Origin: Methanomassiliicoccus sp.
Lineage (GTDB): Archaea; Thermoplasmatota; Thermoplasmata; Methanomassiliicoccales; Methanomassiliicoccaceae
DNA length: 64,000 nucleotides
NCBI GenBank assembly: GCA_018262895.1
Contig: JADFDJ010000007.1
Coordinates: 79,648 to 143,647 of the forward strand
Reading direction: 5' to 3'
Part shown: in pieces, positions 49,947-59,863 of the stretch
How positions within the stretch are numbered: the stretch's first letter is position 1
Layout of the letters: each line of letters starts with the position of its first letter
The notes under the pieces: model-generated
What the model was told of the DNA's origin: nothing
Database searches by the model: none
What the model saw: the letters and a program-made list of their open reading frames with translations, nothing else
Translations under genes and position numbers: made by a program

Positions 49947-50180
49947 TCATTTTTCGATGTTCATCAGGTCCTCGACCCTCTCGCTCATAAAACGGTAGGA
50001 ATCACGGACCCCCTGGTTGTAGAACGCCGGGGCTATCTCATCAACGATGAAGTCCAGGAGCAGACCGGCCGCCAGGTCCCCTATCTCCTCCTCCCTGATG
50101 TTCAGGTAATAGTTCTTGATCTTCGAGATCAGGCATTCCCTCTCCTCCTTTTCGATGGTTATCTTCTGGACCTTGCGCAT
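49947..50180 (-). CDS. DUF2164 family protein
   Basis: ITIEKEERECLISKIKNYYLNIREEEIGDLAAGLLLDFIVDEIAPAFYNQGVRDSYRFM. Confidence 0.87.
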   Translation of the reverse strand: MRKVQKITIEKEERECLISKIKNYYLNIREEEIGDLAAGLLLDFIVDEIAPAFYNQGVRDSYRFMSERVEDLMNIEK

Positions 50181-50388
50181 CGGGCACCAGGCCCCATATC
50201 CTCATATCTGTCCTTAATTCTAGGTGCCTTTTGCGAGGGCGAAGAGAAAGGGGGAACCGTACGCCTTCCCCCTTGGTCACTGGCCACTTCACATCGCCCC
50301 TCGTTTTGAAGCCTTGGAAGAGCGAATCGCACTGAAAAGGGTTAAATATGGACTCCGCCTAACCGCCTTGCTGCCTAAGGTGACACTC

Positions 50389-50580
50389 ATGGGAAACATA
50401 CGCCCTAACTACATCAAAAGGATCGCTCTCGATCTCGTACAGAAGTATCCCACAGTATTCAACGCGGACTTCGAGAACAACAAGATATTGGTATCCAAGC
50501 TGACAAATGTCGAAAGCATCATGATGCGAAACCGCATCGCTGGGTACGTCACGACGTACTGGCAGCACATGGAAAAGTAG
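50389..50580 (+). CDS. rps17e: Ribosomal protein S17e
   Basis: MGNIRPNYIKRIALDLVQKYPTVFNADFENNKILVSKLTNVESIMMRNRIAGYVTTYWQ; ATG 50389 chosen over upstream ORF-track start. Confidence 0.95.
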   Translation: MGNIRPNYIKRIALDLVQKYPTVFNADFENNKILVSKLTNVESIMMRNRIAGYVTTYWQHMEK

Positions 50581-50626
50581 GACATTCGATACCTTTTTCT
50601 ATTAACAAGATTGTGGGCCGGGCGAT

Positions 50627-51580
50627 ATGCCCCCTGCCGTTGAGGTAACGGCTCTTTCCCGGGTTTTCGTCGGCAAGAGCCCCGTAGTTGCCCTTGACAA
50701 CGTAGACCTGGACGTAGAGGAGGGCGAGCTTTTCGGCCTACTGGGGCCCAATGGGGCGGGGAAGACCACGCTCATAAAGATACTGTCCACGCTCCTGCTG
50801 CCCTCCAAGGGATCGGCCAAGGTCCTGGGTTACGACGTGGCCAAGGAGACCTCGAAGATCAGGCCCCTGATCAACATGGTGTCCGGGGGCGAGATATCCG
50901 GTTACGGGCTTTTGACGGTGCGGGAGAACCTGTGGATGTTCTCCCAGTTCTACGGGATCCCCGGGAAGGTAGCGAATGAGCGAATAGACGCTCTCCTCCA
51001 CGCCTTCGGACTTGAGGACAAGGCCGATGTCAAGGTAAGGACCATATCCACCGGTCAGAGGCAGCGTATGAACATCATCCGGGGTTTTGTCACCGACCCC
51101 CGGCTGATCTTCCTGGACGAGCCGACGCTGGGCCTCGATGTTCAGACCAGCCGGGCCATAAGGGACTACATCCGCACATGGGTGCGCTCGCAGGAGGGCA
51201 GGACCCTGCTCCTCACCACCCACTACATGAGGGAGGCGGAGGAGCTCTGCGACCGCGTGGCCATCATAGATCGAGGGACCATCCTTGCCTGTGACTCCCC
51301 CGAGGGACTGAAAAGGAGGATGAACCGGGCCTCGACCTTCGTCCTTGACACCACCCACTTCGACAGCTCGGTCATCTCCAATATCGCTGGCGTCAAGGGG
51401 GTGAGCGCAGAGGCCATGAAGGAGGGCCTGAGGATCAAGCTGGTCGTCGAGGACGAGTCCGCCATCTCCGACATAATATCCTCCGTGGGTGCCAGCGGAG
51501 GGAAGGTGCTAGGCCTCAACAAGAGCGAGCCTACCCTGGAGGACGTGTTCATAAAGCTGGTGGGGAGGGGATTGGAGTAG
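50627..51580 (+). CDS. ABC transporter ATP-binding protein (ABC-2 type)
   Basis: LLGPNGAGKTTLIKIL Walker A, ISTGQRQRMNIIRG signature, LIFLDEPTLGLD Walker B. Confidence 0.96.
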   Translation: MPPAVEVTALSRVFVGKSPVVALDNVDLDVEEGELFGLLGPNGAGKTTLIKILSTLLLPSKGSAKVLGYDVAKETSKIRPLINMVSGGEISGYGLLTVRENLWMFSQFYGIPGKVANERIDALLHAFGLEDKADVKVRTISTGQRQRMNIIRGFVTDPRLIFLDEPTLGLDVQTSRAIRDYIRTWVRSQEGRTLLLTTHYMREAEELCDRVAIIDRGTILACDSPEGLKRRMNRASTFVLDTTHFDSSVISNIAGVKGVSAEAMKEGLRIKLVVEDESAISDIISSVGASGGKVLGLNKSEPTLEDVFIKLVGRGLE

Positions 51581-51588
51581 TCGCCTGG

Positions 51589-52389
51589 ATGCTGAACGTT
51601 CGCGCCGCCTTCGGTCGGGCCTATCCTCGAGCGATCGGGGCCATCAGGGAGCCGTCATGGACCTTCTTCGACGTCCTGCTCCCTCTCCTGGGCATTGCAG
51701 CCTACATCTACTACTACCGGGCCCTGGGCGCCGATCCCGCGTTCGAGGGCTTCGTGGTTCTGGGCGGAGCGATGACGGCCTTCTGGCTCAACGTCCTGTG
51801 GGGGATGGCGGCCCAGCTGTACTGGGAGAAGGAGACCGGCAACCTGCAGCTTTTCCTGGTAACCCCCATGTCGCGCATGGCCCTGCTGGCGGGGATGGCC
51901 CTGGGAGGCATGTTCGCCGCGGGCATACGTGCCCTGTCCACCCTCCTGCTGGGGATCCTGCTGTTCAACGTCAACATGGTGGTGGTCGACCCCCTCCTCC
52001 TGGTGGCGGTGTTCATGGTGACCCTCATCGCCATCTACGGCATGGGCATGATGTTCGCCTCCCTTTTCATGCTCTACGGCAGGGATGCATGGAACATCTC
52101 CAACCTTCTGCAGGAGCCGATCTACCTGGTCTCCGGCTTCTATTTCCCGGTCAAGGCACTGGGACCGTGGGTCAGCCTGATCGCGGCGGTGATACCCATA
52201 ACCCTGGGGCTGGATGCCATGCGCCAGGAGCTGTTCGGTCCTGTCGCCAACGGCCTAATGCCGGTCGTCTGGGAGCTGACCATACTCGTCGTCCTGGCGG
52301 TGGCGTTCCTGGTAATGGCACGGTGGTCGCTGGAGTACATGGAGGGGCTGGGCCGCAAGGAAGGGAGGTTGACCCTGCGATGGCAGTGA
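51589..52389 (+). CDS. ABC-2 type transporter permease
   Basis: Polytopic membrane protein adjacent to the ATPase; WEKETGNLQLFLVTPMSRMALLAGM. Confidence 0.9.
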   Translation: MLNVRAAFGRAYPRAIGAIREPSWTFFDVLLPLLGIAAYIYYYRALGADPAFEGFVVLGGAMTAFWLNVLWGMAAQLYWEKETGNLQLFLVTPMSRMALLAGMALGGMFAAGIRALSTLLLGILLFNVNMVVVDPLLLVAVFMVTLIAIYGMGMMFASLFMLYGRDAWNISNLLQEPIYLVSGFYFPVKALGPWVSLIAAVIPITLGLDAMRQELFGPVANGLMPVVWELTILVVLAVAFLVMARWSLEYMEGLGRKEGRLTLRWQ

Positions 52390-53240
52390 CCTCCCACCTT
52401 CGCACCCTGCGCCAGGCGGCTTGGCTGGGCTGGCAGATGGAATCGAACTGGACCAGGCCGTGGCTGTTCATCATATACTCCATCGTCCGGCCCATCGCGG
52501 CCACACTGATACTGGTGGTCATGTTCCTCGTTGTAAAGCAGGGCGTCGCCAACGACCCCCTGATGTTCACCTACACCTACCTGGGAGCGGTGTTCTTCAT
52601 GTTCGTGGCCCAGGTGCTCTTGGGCGCTACCTACGTCATAATGGAGGACCGGGAGCACTATCAGACACTGAGGCAGATCTACATAGCCCCTATCTCTCTT
52701 CACGTGTACATCATCGGGAGGTCGCTGAGCAAGGTGCTGCTCACCAGCCTTTCCGCGATCATATCCATGGCCTTCGGACTGCTGGTCCTGAGGCTCCCCA
52801 TCGACCTGCTGCGGGTGGACTGGCCCCTGTTCGCCCTCTCCATGCTGATAGGCCTGGGGTGCATACTGTCTATCGGCATCGCCCTCGCGGGCATCACCTT
52901 CCTCACCGCGAAGCACAGCACCGGCATCAACGAGGGGATTGGCGGCGTCTTCTACCTGTTCTGCGGCACGCTGTTCCCCCTAACGGTGCTGCCGCCGTGG
53001 GGTCAGAGCATCGGGATGGCCATACCCATCACCTACTGGCTGGAGCTGATGAGGAGGTCCCTGTACCCGGCGGGGGGCATTGAGACCATCAGCGGGCTGG
53101 GGGAGTTCTCCAACCCCGCGATACTCCTTCTTCTGGCCGCCTCCGCCCTGGTTTTCCTCGGGCTCTCCCTGCTCATCTTCTGGTTCGCCGATCGTATGGC
53201 GAGGAAGGCTGGGAAGGTGGACATGACCACCACATACTGA
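52380..53240 (+). CDS. ABC-2 type transporter permease (second)
   Basis: MAVTSHLRTLRQAAWLGWQMESNWTRPWLFIIYSIVRPIAATLILVVMF...EDREHYQTLRQIYIAPISLHVYIIGRSLSKV; ATG at 52380 overlaps the previous CDS. Confidence 0.9.
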   Translation: MAVTSHLRTLRQAAWLGWQMESNWTRPWLFIIYSIVRPIAATLILVVMFLVVKQGVANDPLMFTYTYLGAVFFMFVAQVLLGATYVIMEDREHYQTLRQIYIAPISLHVYIIGRSLSKVLLTSLSAIISMAFGLLVLRLPIDLLRVDWPLFALSMLIGLGCILSIGIALAGITFLTAKHSTGINEGIGGVFYLFCGTLFPLTVLPPWGQSIGMAIPITYWLELMRRSLYPAGGIETISGLGEFSNPAILLLLAASALVFLGLSLLIFWFADRMARKAGKVDMTTTY

Positions 53241-53249
53241 GAGGCAAGT

Positions 53250-53558
53250 TCAGCGGTACGCCTCCCAGCCGCAACGGCACTTCTCCGGTTCCAGGCCGCA
53301 GACCGGGCAGCGCGGCTTATCTTCCCCAGACCCCTTTCCGGTAACGGGGACGGCGCTCTTCTTGAGCTTGATGAACCCCTCGGTCATATCCACCATGATC
53401 GCGTTGAAGCACTCGGCGCACAAGCTCGCGGCTCCCCGGGGGCGCTCCTTGCTGCCGAGCCGGACGAACATGGCGCCCTTTACGATGGTCCCCCTGCACC
53501 TATGGCAAGCTCGTTTCCTGGAAGCGATGTCCACCCAGATCGTGTAGTCCCTGTCCAT
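53250..53558 (-). CDS. Hypothetical zinc-binding protein
   Basis: Two paired-cysteine modules: CHRCRG...LCAECFNA and CPVCGLEPEKCRCG. Confidence 0.7.
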   Translation of the reverse strand: MDRDYTIWVDIASRKRACHRCRGTIVKGAMFVRLGSKERPRGAASLCAECFNAIMVDMTEGFIKLKKSAVPVTGKGSGEDKPRCPVCGLEPEKCRCGWEAYR

Positions 53559-53706
53559 GTGCCTGCTGGGGATGAGGGACCGGCCCGCTTATGGAGGTTG
53601 CGATTCTTCGTTCATGGAATTTTTTATGGTATTTCGCTGCCAGTCCTGAGCTTGCAGAGCGGGGAGGATGCAAAAAGAATTAAAGGGGGAACTATTACAG
53701 GGGATT

Positions 53707-53780
53707 GCCCGAGTGGGGTAGCTTGGATATCCTAAGAGATTGCGGATCTTTAGACCCGGGTTCGAATCCCGGCTCGGGCG
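53707..53780 (+). tRNA. tRNA-Arg(GCG)
   Basis: Acceptor GCCCGAG/CTCGGGC, T-arm CCGGG TTCGAAT CCCGG, anticodon arm AGAGA TTGCGGA TCTTT (anticodon GCG); no encoded CCA. Confidence 0.88.
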
Positions 53781-53836
53781 CTTCTCAAACCCATTAACGA
53801 AGCGCTTATCAGCCCTTTGCTCGATTCTATAACACA

Positions 53837-54794
53837 ATGTCCCGTTACGGGCTCCCCTACGATCCCCTTCCGCCGCTGCTCTCCTCCTCCGACATGGCTG
53901 TCAGACTCCGGGCCGCCCGCGAGCTGGACGATCAGACCGTGGACCTTGCAGCCCTCCGGGACCTTCCCGCCGTGCGCAAAAGGGTCGACAGACAGCAGAG
54001 GGACGGCTCCTGGCGGTATCCCGGGCGGAGAGTGGACGGGACCACCCACTATGAGTACCTGGAGACCTACAGAGTATTAGGGGAGCTGGTTGAGCTGTAC
54101 GCCCTGGACGATACCCATCCAGCGGTGTCCAGGGCTGCGGAGTATCTGTTCACCCTGCAGACCGAGGAGGGCGACTTCCGGGGGATATACGGGAATGAGT
54201 ACTCCCCCAACTACACCGCGGGGATCCTGGAGCTGATGATGCATGCAGGTCTGGAGCAGGATGAAAGGGTCGAGAGGGGTCTGGATGGCTGCTCTCCTGC
54301 AGACAAATGGATGGAGGATGGGCCGCCCCCCTGCGCACCATCGGCTGGAAGTTCCACGACCCCCTTCCTGGTGGCAGTGAACCGGTACGGCCGGACACCA
54401 CCAAGCCATCGTCCCATATGATCACTGGCGTCGTGCTGCGGTCCCTTGCCGCGAGCGAGGCTCACCGCAGGAGAGAGGAGACCCTGATGGCCGCGACCTT
54501 TCTCGCCTCCCGCCTTCTCCTACCGGACAGTTATCCAGACCGCAAGGGCGTGAATACTGGACCAAGTTCTCTTTCCCCTTCTGGTTCACCGACCTAGTGT
54601 CAGCCCTGGACTCTCTATCCTTGATAGGGATACCGGCTGCCAACCCCTCCGTGGCCAAGGCCCTGGTGTGGTTCCGCTCCCGTCAGCGCGCTGATGGGAC
54701 CTGGCGCCTGCAATACCTGAAGGGGGCGGGGATAAGCATCGACGAGTGGGTCCACTTCGCCCTATGTCGGGCGCTGCGCCGCTACTCGGACTGA
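53837..54794 (+). pseudogene. Squalene-cyclase/prenyltransferase-repeat-like protein with two frameshifts
   Basis: Three overlapping ORFs in frames 2, 1 and 0 join into one QW-motif protein: ...RQQRDGSWRYPG...ERGLD[fs]WLLSCRQMDGGWAAPLRTIGWKFHDPL...YPDRKG[fs]REYWTKFSFPFWFTDLVSALDSLSLIG...RSRQRADGTWRLQYLKG... Confidence 0.85.
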
Positions 54795-56731
54795 TCCAGC
54801 CTCTCCGGCTCCTCCTCTATCCCCACCGTGCTGACCATGTCCACCTCCCCCGGCGGCAGTATCCGTGCGATCTCCTCCTCGGGGACCTCGAACATCTTGG
54901 CGAGGAGGGAGGACGCTTTGGTCTTGACCTTCCTCGCTGGCTCGATGACAACGTACCTGGAGGAGTGCGCCTGTACCGCACCCAGCGGCCCGCACATGAT
55001 CTTCCTCCCTCCTTCGTACATGATCTCTCCCACCGCGAGCTGCAGCGGCAGGTGGTATATATAGTTCCTCTTGCCGCGGATGACGAAGGCCCCGCGGGGG
55101 ACGAACTCCCCGGCCTGGGCCATCTTGCTCACCTGGTCCGGCAGCACCCAGTAAGCCGTACCCTCGGTGGCGCCGGCCATCCACGCCTTGGAGTGGGCGA
55201 TGGCGAAGGTGCAGGCCTCCAGCATCTCCTGGTCGCTGGCCTCGGCCCCGTTGAGGATCACCACGCTGGGCGCCCCGTGGACATCGGCGTGGGCGAAGCG
55301 CTCGGTGGCCTTGAGATGCTTCTTCACCAGCTGATCGTTGCTGTGCGCGTCCCTGCCGGCCAGGACCATCCTGCCCTCGGAGGTCAGGAACCACTTGTAC
55401 CGCTCGAACCAGTATTCCTTGGTCTTGCGGACGGCGTGCTTCTCCGCTCTCCTACGGCCCTCGCCCTCCTTGATCTTCTGTGCCAGGCGTCTCTCTGTCT
55501 CCTCGAGAGCGGTCTGAGCGCCCTGCATTTTGTCCTTGGCCTCCTTCCCCCTCTGGTAGAGCGCGTTGGCGTTGCCCTCCACGCCCAGGGTGTAGTCGAG
55601 GGTCACCTCCCGACCCGCGATCATCGTGGTCACGCTGTGCTCCTTCGGGTCCACCCTCAGCAAGTTGGGCAACGCGCTCAGGGCCTCACGCGTCTGTTCC
55701 CAGTTCAGGCCTTCGCTTCTACCTCGGACGACCCTCAACAAGGCGTCCGTGCCCATATAGTCGGAATAGATGGCCTCCGCCTGCTCGGCAAAGGCACGGG
55801 CCTCGGCCAGCTGCTTCTCCACCGCCGCCCTCTGTTGCTCCAGCTGGCGCACCAGTCGCTGGGTCTCGGGGTCCTCCTTCTCCCCAGTGAGCGGCACCCT
55901 CTCTGTTACGTACTGATGAATACCATCGGAGAACGTTCCATGCTCCCGCTGCTCCCTGTCTCCGTACTGCAGAAGAGGTATGGGTACAACGTCCACGGGC
56001 CTGCCGTCCTCGAGCACGACGCGGGGACGACGCCGGGAAGAGCACTCCTGGAGCAGAAGGGATAGGGATTCGAAGAGGCGGTCCACCTCCTCGGGCGACA
56101 GGCTCTTGGCCTTGCGGTCCTTGTCCACTCCACCACGGAGGCAGGTCTCCTCGGCGTACTGCCCCCCGATATTGATGGCGGTGGCGAGGGTCCTCACGGC
56201 ATCCGACGTGGAGCCCAGGAAGGCCTTGCGGAACGATGCCGCATCCATCCTCAGGGGGTTGAACCTGGGGGGCGGGAAGGCATACTCCAGGCCGGGGCGC
56301 ACCTCGCGGTGACGCCACTTCCGGGAGTGCACTGAGTTGAGTATCTTTCCCCCGGACACCAGTATAAGGTTGCCGTCCCCGAACAGCTCGATGATCAGCT
56401 GGTAGGAGCTGGGCCCCTTCTCCAGGTCGAGCACCATTATGCGGTCGAACTCCTGCTGATGGACGGCGGCGATCCGAGCGTTGGTGATGTACTTTCGCAG
56501 GTTCACCGCGAACTGGGAGGGCATGTCCGGTATGTCCGGCTTCTCCGGTGCCAGGTATAACCATCTCATCTCCTGCAGTACCATCTCCTTCTTGCCCTGG
56601 CCCTGTGTGTTTATCCTCAGGAGGACGTTCTTGACGTCCCAGTGGAACACCTTGTCCAGGTATCCGCCTACCAGGGACCGCATCTCCCCGGTCATGGCCA
56701 GGATGTCGAACGCGCTCATCTCTTCCTTCAT
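54782..56731 (-). CDS. rqcH: RqcH/NFACT family ribosome quality-control protein
   Basis: MSAFDILAMTGEMRSLVGGYLDKVFHWDVKNVLLRI...EYWFERYKWFLTSEGRMVLAGRDAHSNDQLVKKHLKATERFAHADVHGAPSVVI...GKRNYIYHLPLQLAVG. Confidence 0.95.
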   Translation of the reverse strand: MKEEMSAFDILAMTGEMRSLVGGYLDKVFHWDVKNVLLRINTQGQGKKEMVLQEMRWLYLAPEKPDIPDMPSQFAVNLRKYITNARIAAVHQQEFDRIMVLDLEKGPSSYQLIIELFGDGNLILVSGGKILNSVHSRKWRHREVRPGLEYAFPPPRFNPLRMDAASFRKAFLGSTSDAVRTLATAINIGGQYAEETCLRGGVDKDRKAKSLSPEEVDRLFESLSLLLQECSSRRRPRVVLEDGRPVDVVPIPLLQYGDREQREHGTFSDGIHQYVTERVPLTGEKEDPETQRLVRQLEQQRAAVEKQLAEARAFAEQAEAIYSDYMGTDALLRVVRGRSEGLNWEQTREALSALPNLLRVDPKEHSVTTMIAGREVTLDYTLGVEGNANALYQRGKEAKDKMQGAQTALEETERRLAQKIKEGEGRRRAEKHAVRKTKEYWFERYKWFLTSEGRMVLAGRDAHSNDQLVKKHLKATERFAHADVHGAPSVVILNGAEASDQEMLEACTFAIAHSKAWMAGATEGTAYWVLPDQVSKMAQAGEFVPRGAFVIRGKRNYIYHLPLQLAVGEIMYEGGRKIMCGPLGAVQAHSSRYVVIEPARKVKTKASSLLAKMFEVPEEEIARILPPGEVDMVSTVGIEEEPERLDQSE

Positions 56732-56818
56732 CGTTCCCTGCTACCATTCCAGGAAGATAAGCTTTGCTGACCCCTAGAGGCAAAAAGGATTTGGTGGTCC
56801 GGCGAATATGGGAAGGTC

Positions 56819-57283
56819 ATGATAACAGAGGTGAGCGAGGCCGACCTCCCCCTCATCCTGGAGCTGCAGCGCGCCGCCTTCCGCCAGGAGGCCGAGCACG
56901 TGAAGGACCCCTTCATAAAGCCCATAACCCAGACCCTGGAGGAGCTGCGGGAGGAGCTGGCCACTAGCGTGTTCCTGAAGTACGTGGAGGACGGCGTCAT
57001 CATCGGCTCGGTCAGGGCCAAGGCGGTCGGCGGCACATGCTACATAGGTCGCCTGGTGGTGCACCCCGATCACTGGAGGAAGGGGATCGGGAGGTCCCTG
57101 ATGCGCCAGATAGAGGGACGTTTCCATGATGTCCAACGGTACGAGCTGTTCACAAGGGAGGACCACGAATACACTCGCCCCTTCTACCGCTCCCTGGGGT
57201 ACACACCTTTCAAGATCGAGAGGTACAGCGACACCCTGAGCTTCGTGTTCCTGGAGAAGCCCGTCCAGAAGGACGGCCAATAA
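56819..57283 (+). CDS. GNAT family N-acetyltransferase
   Basis: CYIGRLVVHPDHWRKGIGRSLMRQIEGRF acetyl-CoA-binding motif. Confidence 0.93.
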   Translation: MITEVSEADLPLILELQRAAFRQEAEHVKDPFIKPITQTLEELREELATSVFLKYVEDGVIIGSVRAKAVGGTCYIGRLVVHPDHWRKGIGRSLMRQIEGRFHDVQRYELFTREDHEYTRPFYRSLGYTPFKIERYSDTLSFVFLEKPVQKDGQ

Positions 57284-57340
57284 CACAAGGCGGTTACACC
57301 GGCCTCGATCGTAACGGGAAGAATAATTATATCCGCTTGG

Positions 57341-57709
57341 ATGTGGGGAGATATGTTGATCGACATCGAGGATGTGATTCTCCAGCGCATCGAGCAGATA
57401 GAGGAGGACGATGAAGAGCTCGAGACGGACTATGAGCTTATAGCACCCGATAACCGCGGGGTCATCACCGTTACCTACGACCTACTCCCCATAGGGGCCG
57501 AGTTCGTGGAGTCCGATGTTAGCTGGTCCCGCGAGGACGCGGTGGAGGAGTACAGCTTCGCAGCGGACGAGGGCCTCTACGTTGCGGTGATAGTTCCCAA
57601 CGAAGCCTTCCTCAGCGTAAAGGAGAGGTTGCTTCGAAAAGGCCGGATCAACATAGACGTTTTCAGCTATGAATCGCTGGGCATCCTATCCACCCCCATG
57701 GCTGGATGA
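57341..57709 (+). CDS. Hypothetical acidic protein (internal ATG at 57353 is an alternative start)
   Basis: Open frame, strongly acidic: IDIEDVILQRIEQIEEDDEELETDYELIAPDNRGVITVTYDLL. Confidence 0.65.
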   Translation: MWGDMLIDIEDVILQRIEQIEEDDEELETDYELIAPDNRGVITVTYDLLPIGAEFVESDVSWSREDAVEEYSFAADEGLYVAVIVPNEAFLSVKERLLRKGRINIDVFSYESLGILSTPMAG

Positions 57710-57778
57710 CCTCCAGCCCGCGATTGCCAGCCGGGTCGAAACCTATATTAACAACTATCGAATTGATGGTCTCCATCC

Positions 57779-57850
57779 GCCACTGTGGCTTAGTGGTATA
57801 GCGACGCCTTGGTAAGGCGTAGGTCGAGGGTTCAATTCCCTCCAGTGGCT
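57779..57850 (+). tRNA. tRNA-Thr(GGT), CCA encoded at 57851-57853
   Basis: Acceptor GCCACTG/CAGTGGC, anticodon arm ACGCC TTGGTAA GGCGT (anticodon GGT), T-arm GAGGG TTCAATT CCCTC, followed by CCA. Confidence 0.96.
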
Positions 57851-57928
57851 CCATCTTCATTCTCAATTCTTACAAGCTTACTTTTAATACCGCGAAGCAA
57901 GATTGTCGCCCAACTCTAGCCGTGAAGG

Positions 57929-59542
57929 ATGGGATTTGGGATGGGACGTGCTTTAGGGTTGATACTGGTAGCACTTGTTTTATTGAGCGGTTCAGCAACG
58001 CTGGGGAGCACGGCTACAGCAGCTCCAATGGTCAACTCCGGCACATTGAGCATCAACATCACGTCTCCCCTATCTGATCCTATCCAGTACCTAGAGGCCT
58101 CCTCCATAAACGTGACATGGGAGGCCTACGACACCACTTACGATATCTCTGAGTTCAACGTAAAACTGGATGGGGGGAACTGGATATCGACCTCCCTCCA
58201 GACATGGTATAATTTCACAGGCCTATCTGACGGCAGCCATACCGTTTACGTCCGAGGAACCAACAGCCACTATGATGCCGATGAGGACTCAGTGACGTTC
58301 TACATCGACACCGTACCCCCGGTACTACGGATCGTCTCGCCCAATAATGGCGATTATTTGAACAGCTCTGTCATAACAGTATCTTGGCAAGCATCCAGCG
58401 GTGTAGGGATAAAGAACTATGAGGTCCAGCTGGATTCTAATCCGTCTTTGACCACACTTGGATCATCTCAAACGTCCAATACCTTTACCGATGTGGCCAA
58501 TGGTCAGCATAACGTGACGGTCACCGCCTATGATTGGGGCGAAAGGTCCACTACCGCTGTGGTCTCCTTCAGCATTGATACCACGGTGCCCACCCTGGCC
58601 ATAACATATCCAGGGGACAACGCAGGGTTCAACCACACCGGTGTTACCGTTTCATGGAGCGGTTCTGACGCAAGCAACAACCTTGTTGGCTACCAGATCT
58701 GGGTGGATGGGGTGAAGCTCACCACGGCCGTTCCCGGGGAGAACCACCTAACCAGCAGCTACTCCAAGGGGCATCATACCGTGCGCATAGTGGCCATCGA
58801 TGTCGCCAACAATACCGCATCCGATGAGGTCACGTTCCTTGTGGACACCGAGGTCCCGGCGATAATCGACTGGTCTCCAGAAGGCGGAGATGTTGCCGTG
58901 GAAGCGGTCATCGAGGTCAACTTCACCAAGCCGATGGACCATCTCGCGACGACCATACTTGTTCCAGGGGTCGAGGGTTCCTCGCAGTGGGAGGGGACGC
59001 TCCTGAGGTTCACACCCTCATCGCCACTGGCCTATGGGACCACATATGCCGTCGTTCTCAACGCCAGCGATGCGGTGGGCAACGTGATCACCAGCTCCTG
59101 GAGCTTCACCACTACCAACCTTGGCACCATCTCCGGCGTGATCACAGACACGGACGGGAAACCGGTCTCCGGAGTGAAGGTAGCGCTCGATAACGGTGCG
59201 AGCGTGGTCACCGATAGCTCCGGCGCATTCACCCTGACCGCACCTGCCGGTCCCAACAACCTAACCTTCAGCAAGATGGGATGGGACTCCACGACCAGGA
59301 CCGTGGAGGTCGTGGCCGGTGAATCCGTCAACCTTGAGACCATCTCCGTGAAGCCATCCAATCCTCTGGCCATCTATGGCGTGGTCGCTGCCGTCGCGGC
59401 CGTGCTCATCGCCATCCTCCTGTATACGTTCCGCCGCCACAAGCCTCAGAAGGCCCCTCCGGCCAGGTCGTGGAAGGGTATGGAGGACCTTCAGAGGCGG
59501 TCACGCCGAGCGATGGATGATGACGAGGACGACCGCCTGTAG
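57929..59542 (+). CDS. Secreted Ig-like-repeat surface protein with C-terminal membrane anchor
   Basis: Signal peptide; repeats FYIDTVPPVLRIVSPNNGDYLNSS, FSIDTTVPTLAITYPGDNAGFNHTG, FLVDTEVPAIIDWSPEGGDVAVE (SbsA Ig-like); GTISGVITDTDGKPVSGVKVAL; C-terminal TM and charged tail. Confidence 0.9.
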   Translation: MGFGMGRALGLILVALVLLSGSATLGSTATAAPMVNSGTLSINITSPLSDPIQYLEASSINVTWEAYDTTYDISEFNVKLDGGNWISTSLQTWYNFTGLSDGSHTVYVRGTNSHYDADEDSVTFYIDTVPPVLRIVSPNNGDYLNSSVITVSWQASSGVGIKNYEVQLDSNPSLTTLGSSQTSNTFTDVANGQHNVTVTAYDWGERSTTAVVSFSIDTTVPTLAITYPGDNAGFNHTGVTVSWSGSDASNNLVGYQIWVDGVKLTTAVPGENHLTSSYSKGHHTVRIVAIDVANNTASDEVTFLVDTEVPAIIDWSPEGGDVAVEAVIEVNFTKPMDHLATTILVPGVEGSSQWEGTLLRFTPSSPLAYGTTYAVVLNASDAVGNVITSSWSFTTTNLGTISGVITDTDGKPVSGVKVALDNGASVVTDSSGAFTLTAPAGPNNLTFSKMGWDSTTRTVEVVAGESVNLETISVKPSNPLAIYGVVAAVAAVLIAILLYTFRRHKPQKAPPARSWKGMEDLQRRSRRAMDDDEDDRL

Positions 59543-59721
59543 AAACCCCGCGTCCTGTACACGGCCGATATCCGTTCAGTCCCGCCCTCGAGATGTTCGT
59601 CCCCTTCATGGTAACTCAAGACCGCAGGACCTGAACGGTGCTCTGGGGCAAATGCTCTAGGTGTCGATGAGATATGATCGCTCTTATAAAGAAAAAAAGA
59701 ATGGAGGAGGCTTGCGAGCGT

Positions 59722-59838
59722 TCAGATGGTACCTGGAACTAGGACGAACATGACCATGATCAGGCCTATGCATAGGGCGATGAAGAGGGCATCCCTCTTC
59801 TTCTGATGGATCATCTCCATGCGGTGGGTCAAGGTCAT
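59722..59838 (-). CDS. 38-aa single-TM microprotein
   Basis: Manual translation: MTLTHRMEMIHQKKRDALFIALCIGLIMVMFVLVPGTI*; purine-rich AGGAAGG directly upstream; TATAAAAAG on the minus strand about 70 nt upstream. Confidence 0.55.
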   Translation of the reverse strand: MTLTHRMEMIHQKKRDALFIALCIGLIMVMFVLVPGTI

Positions 59839-59863
59839 CCTTCCTGCTCCGTGTAGTACTGAG

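Noticed and set aside
51657-52379. N-terminal part of the 527-aa plus-strand ORF
   Set aside because: Out-of-frame overlap with the first permease gene; the real second permease starts at ATG 52380.
53837-54794. Programmed frameshifting in the squalene-cyclase-like gene
   Set aside because: Two separate shifts at sites without an obvious slippery heptamer; recent mutation or sequencing error is simpler.
55719-56783. 354-aa minus-strand ORF
   Set aside because: Out-of-frame shadow of rqcH; rqcH frame has clear NFACT motifs.
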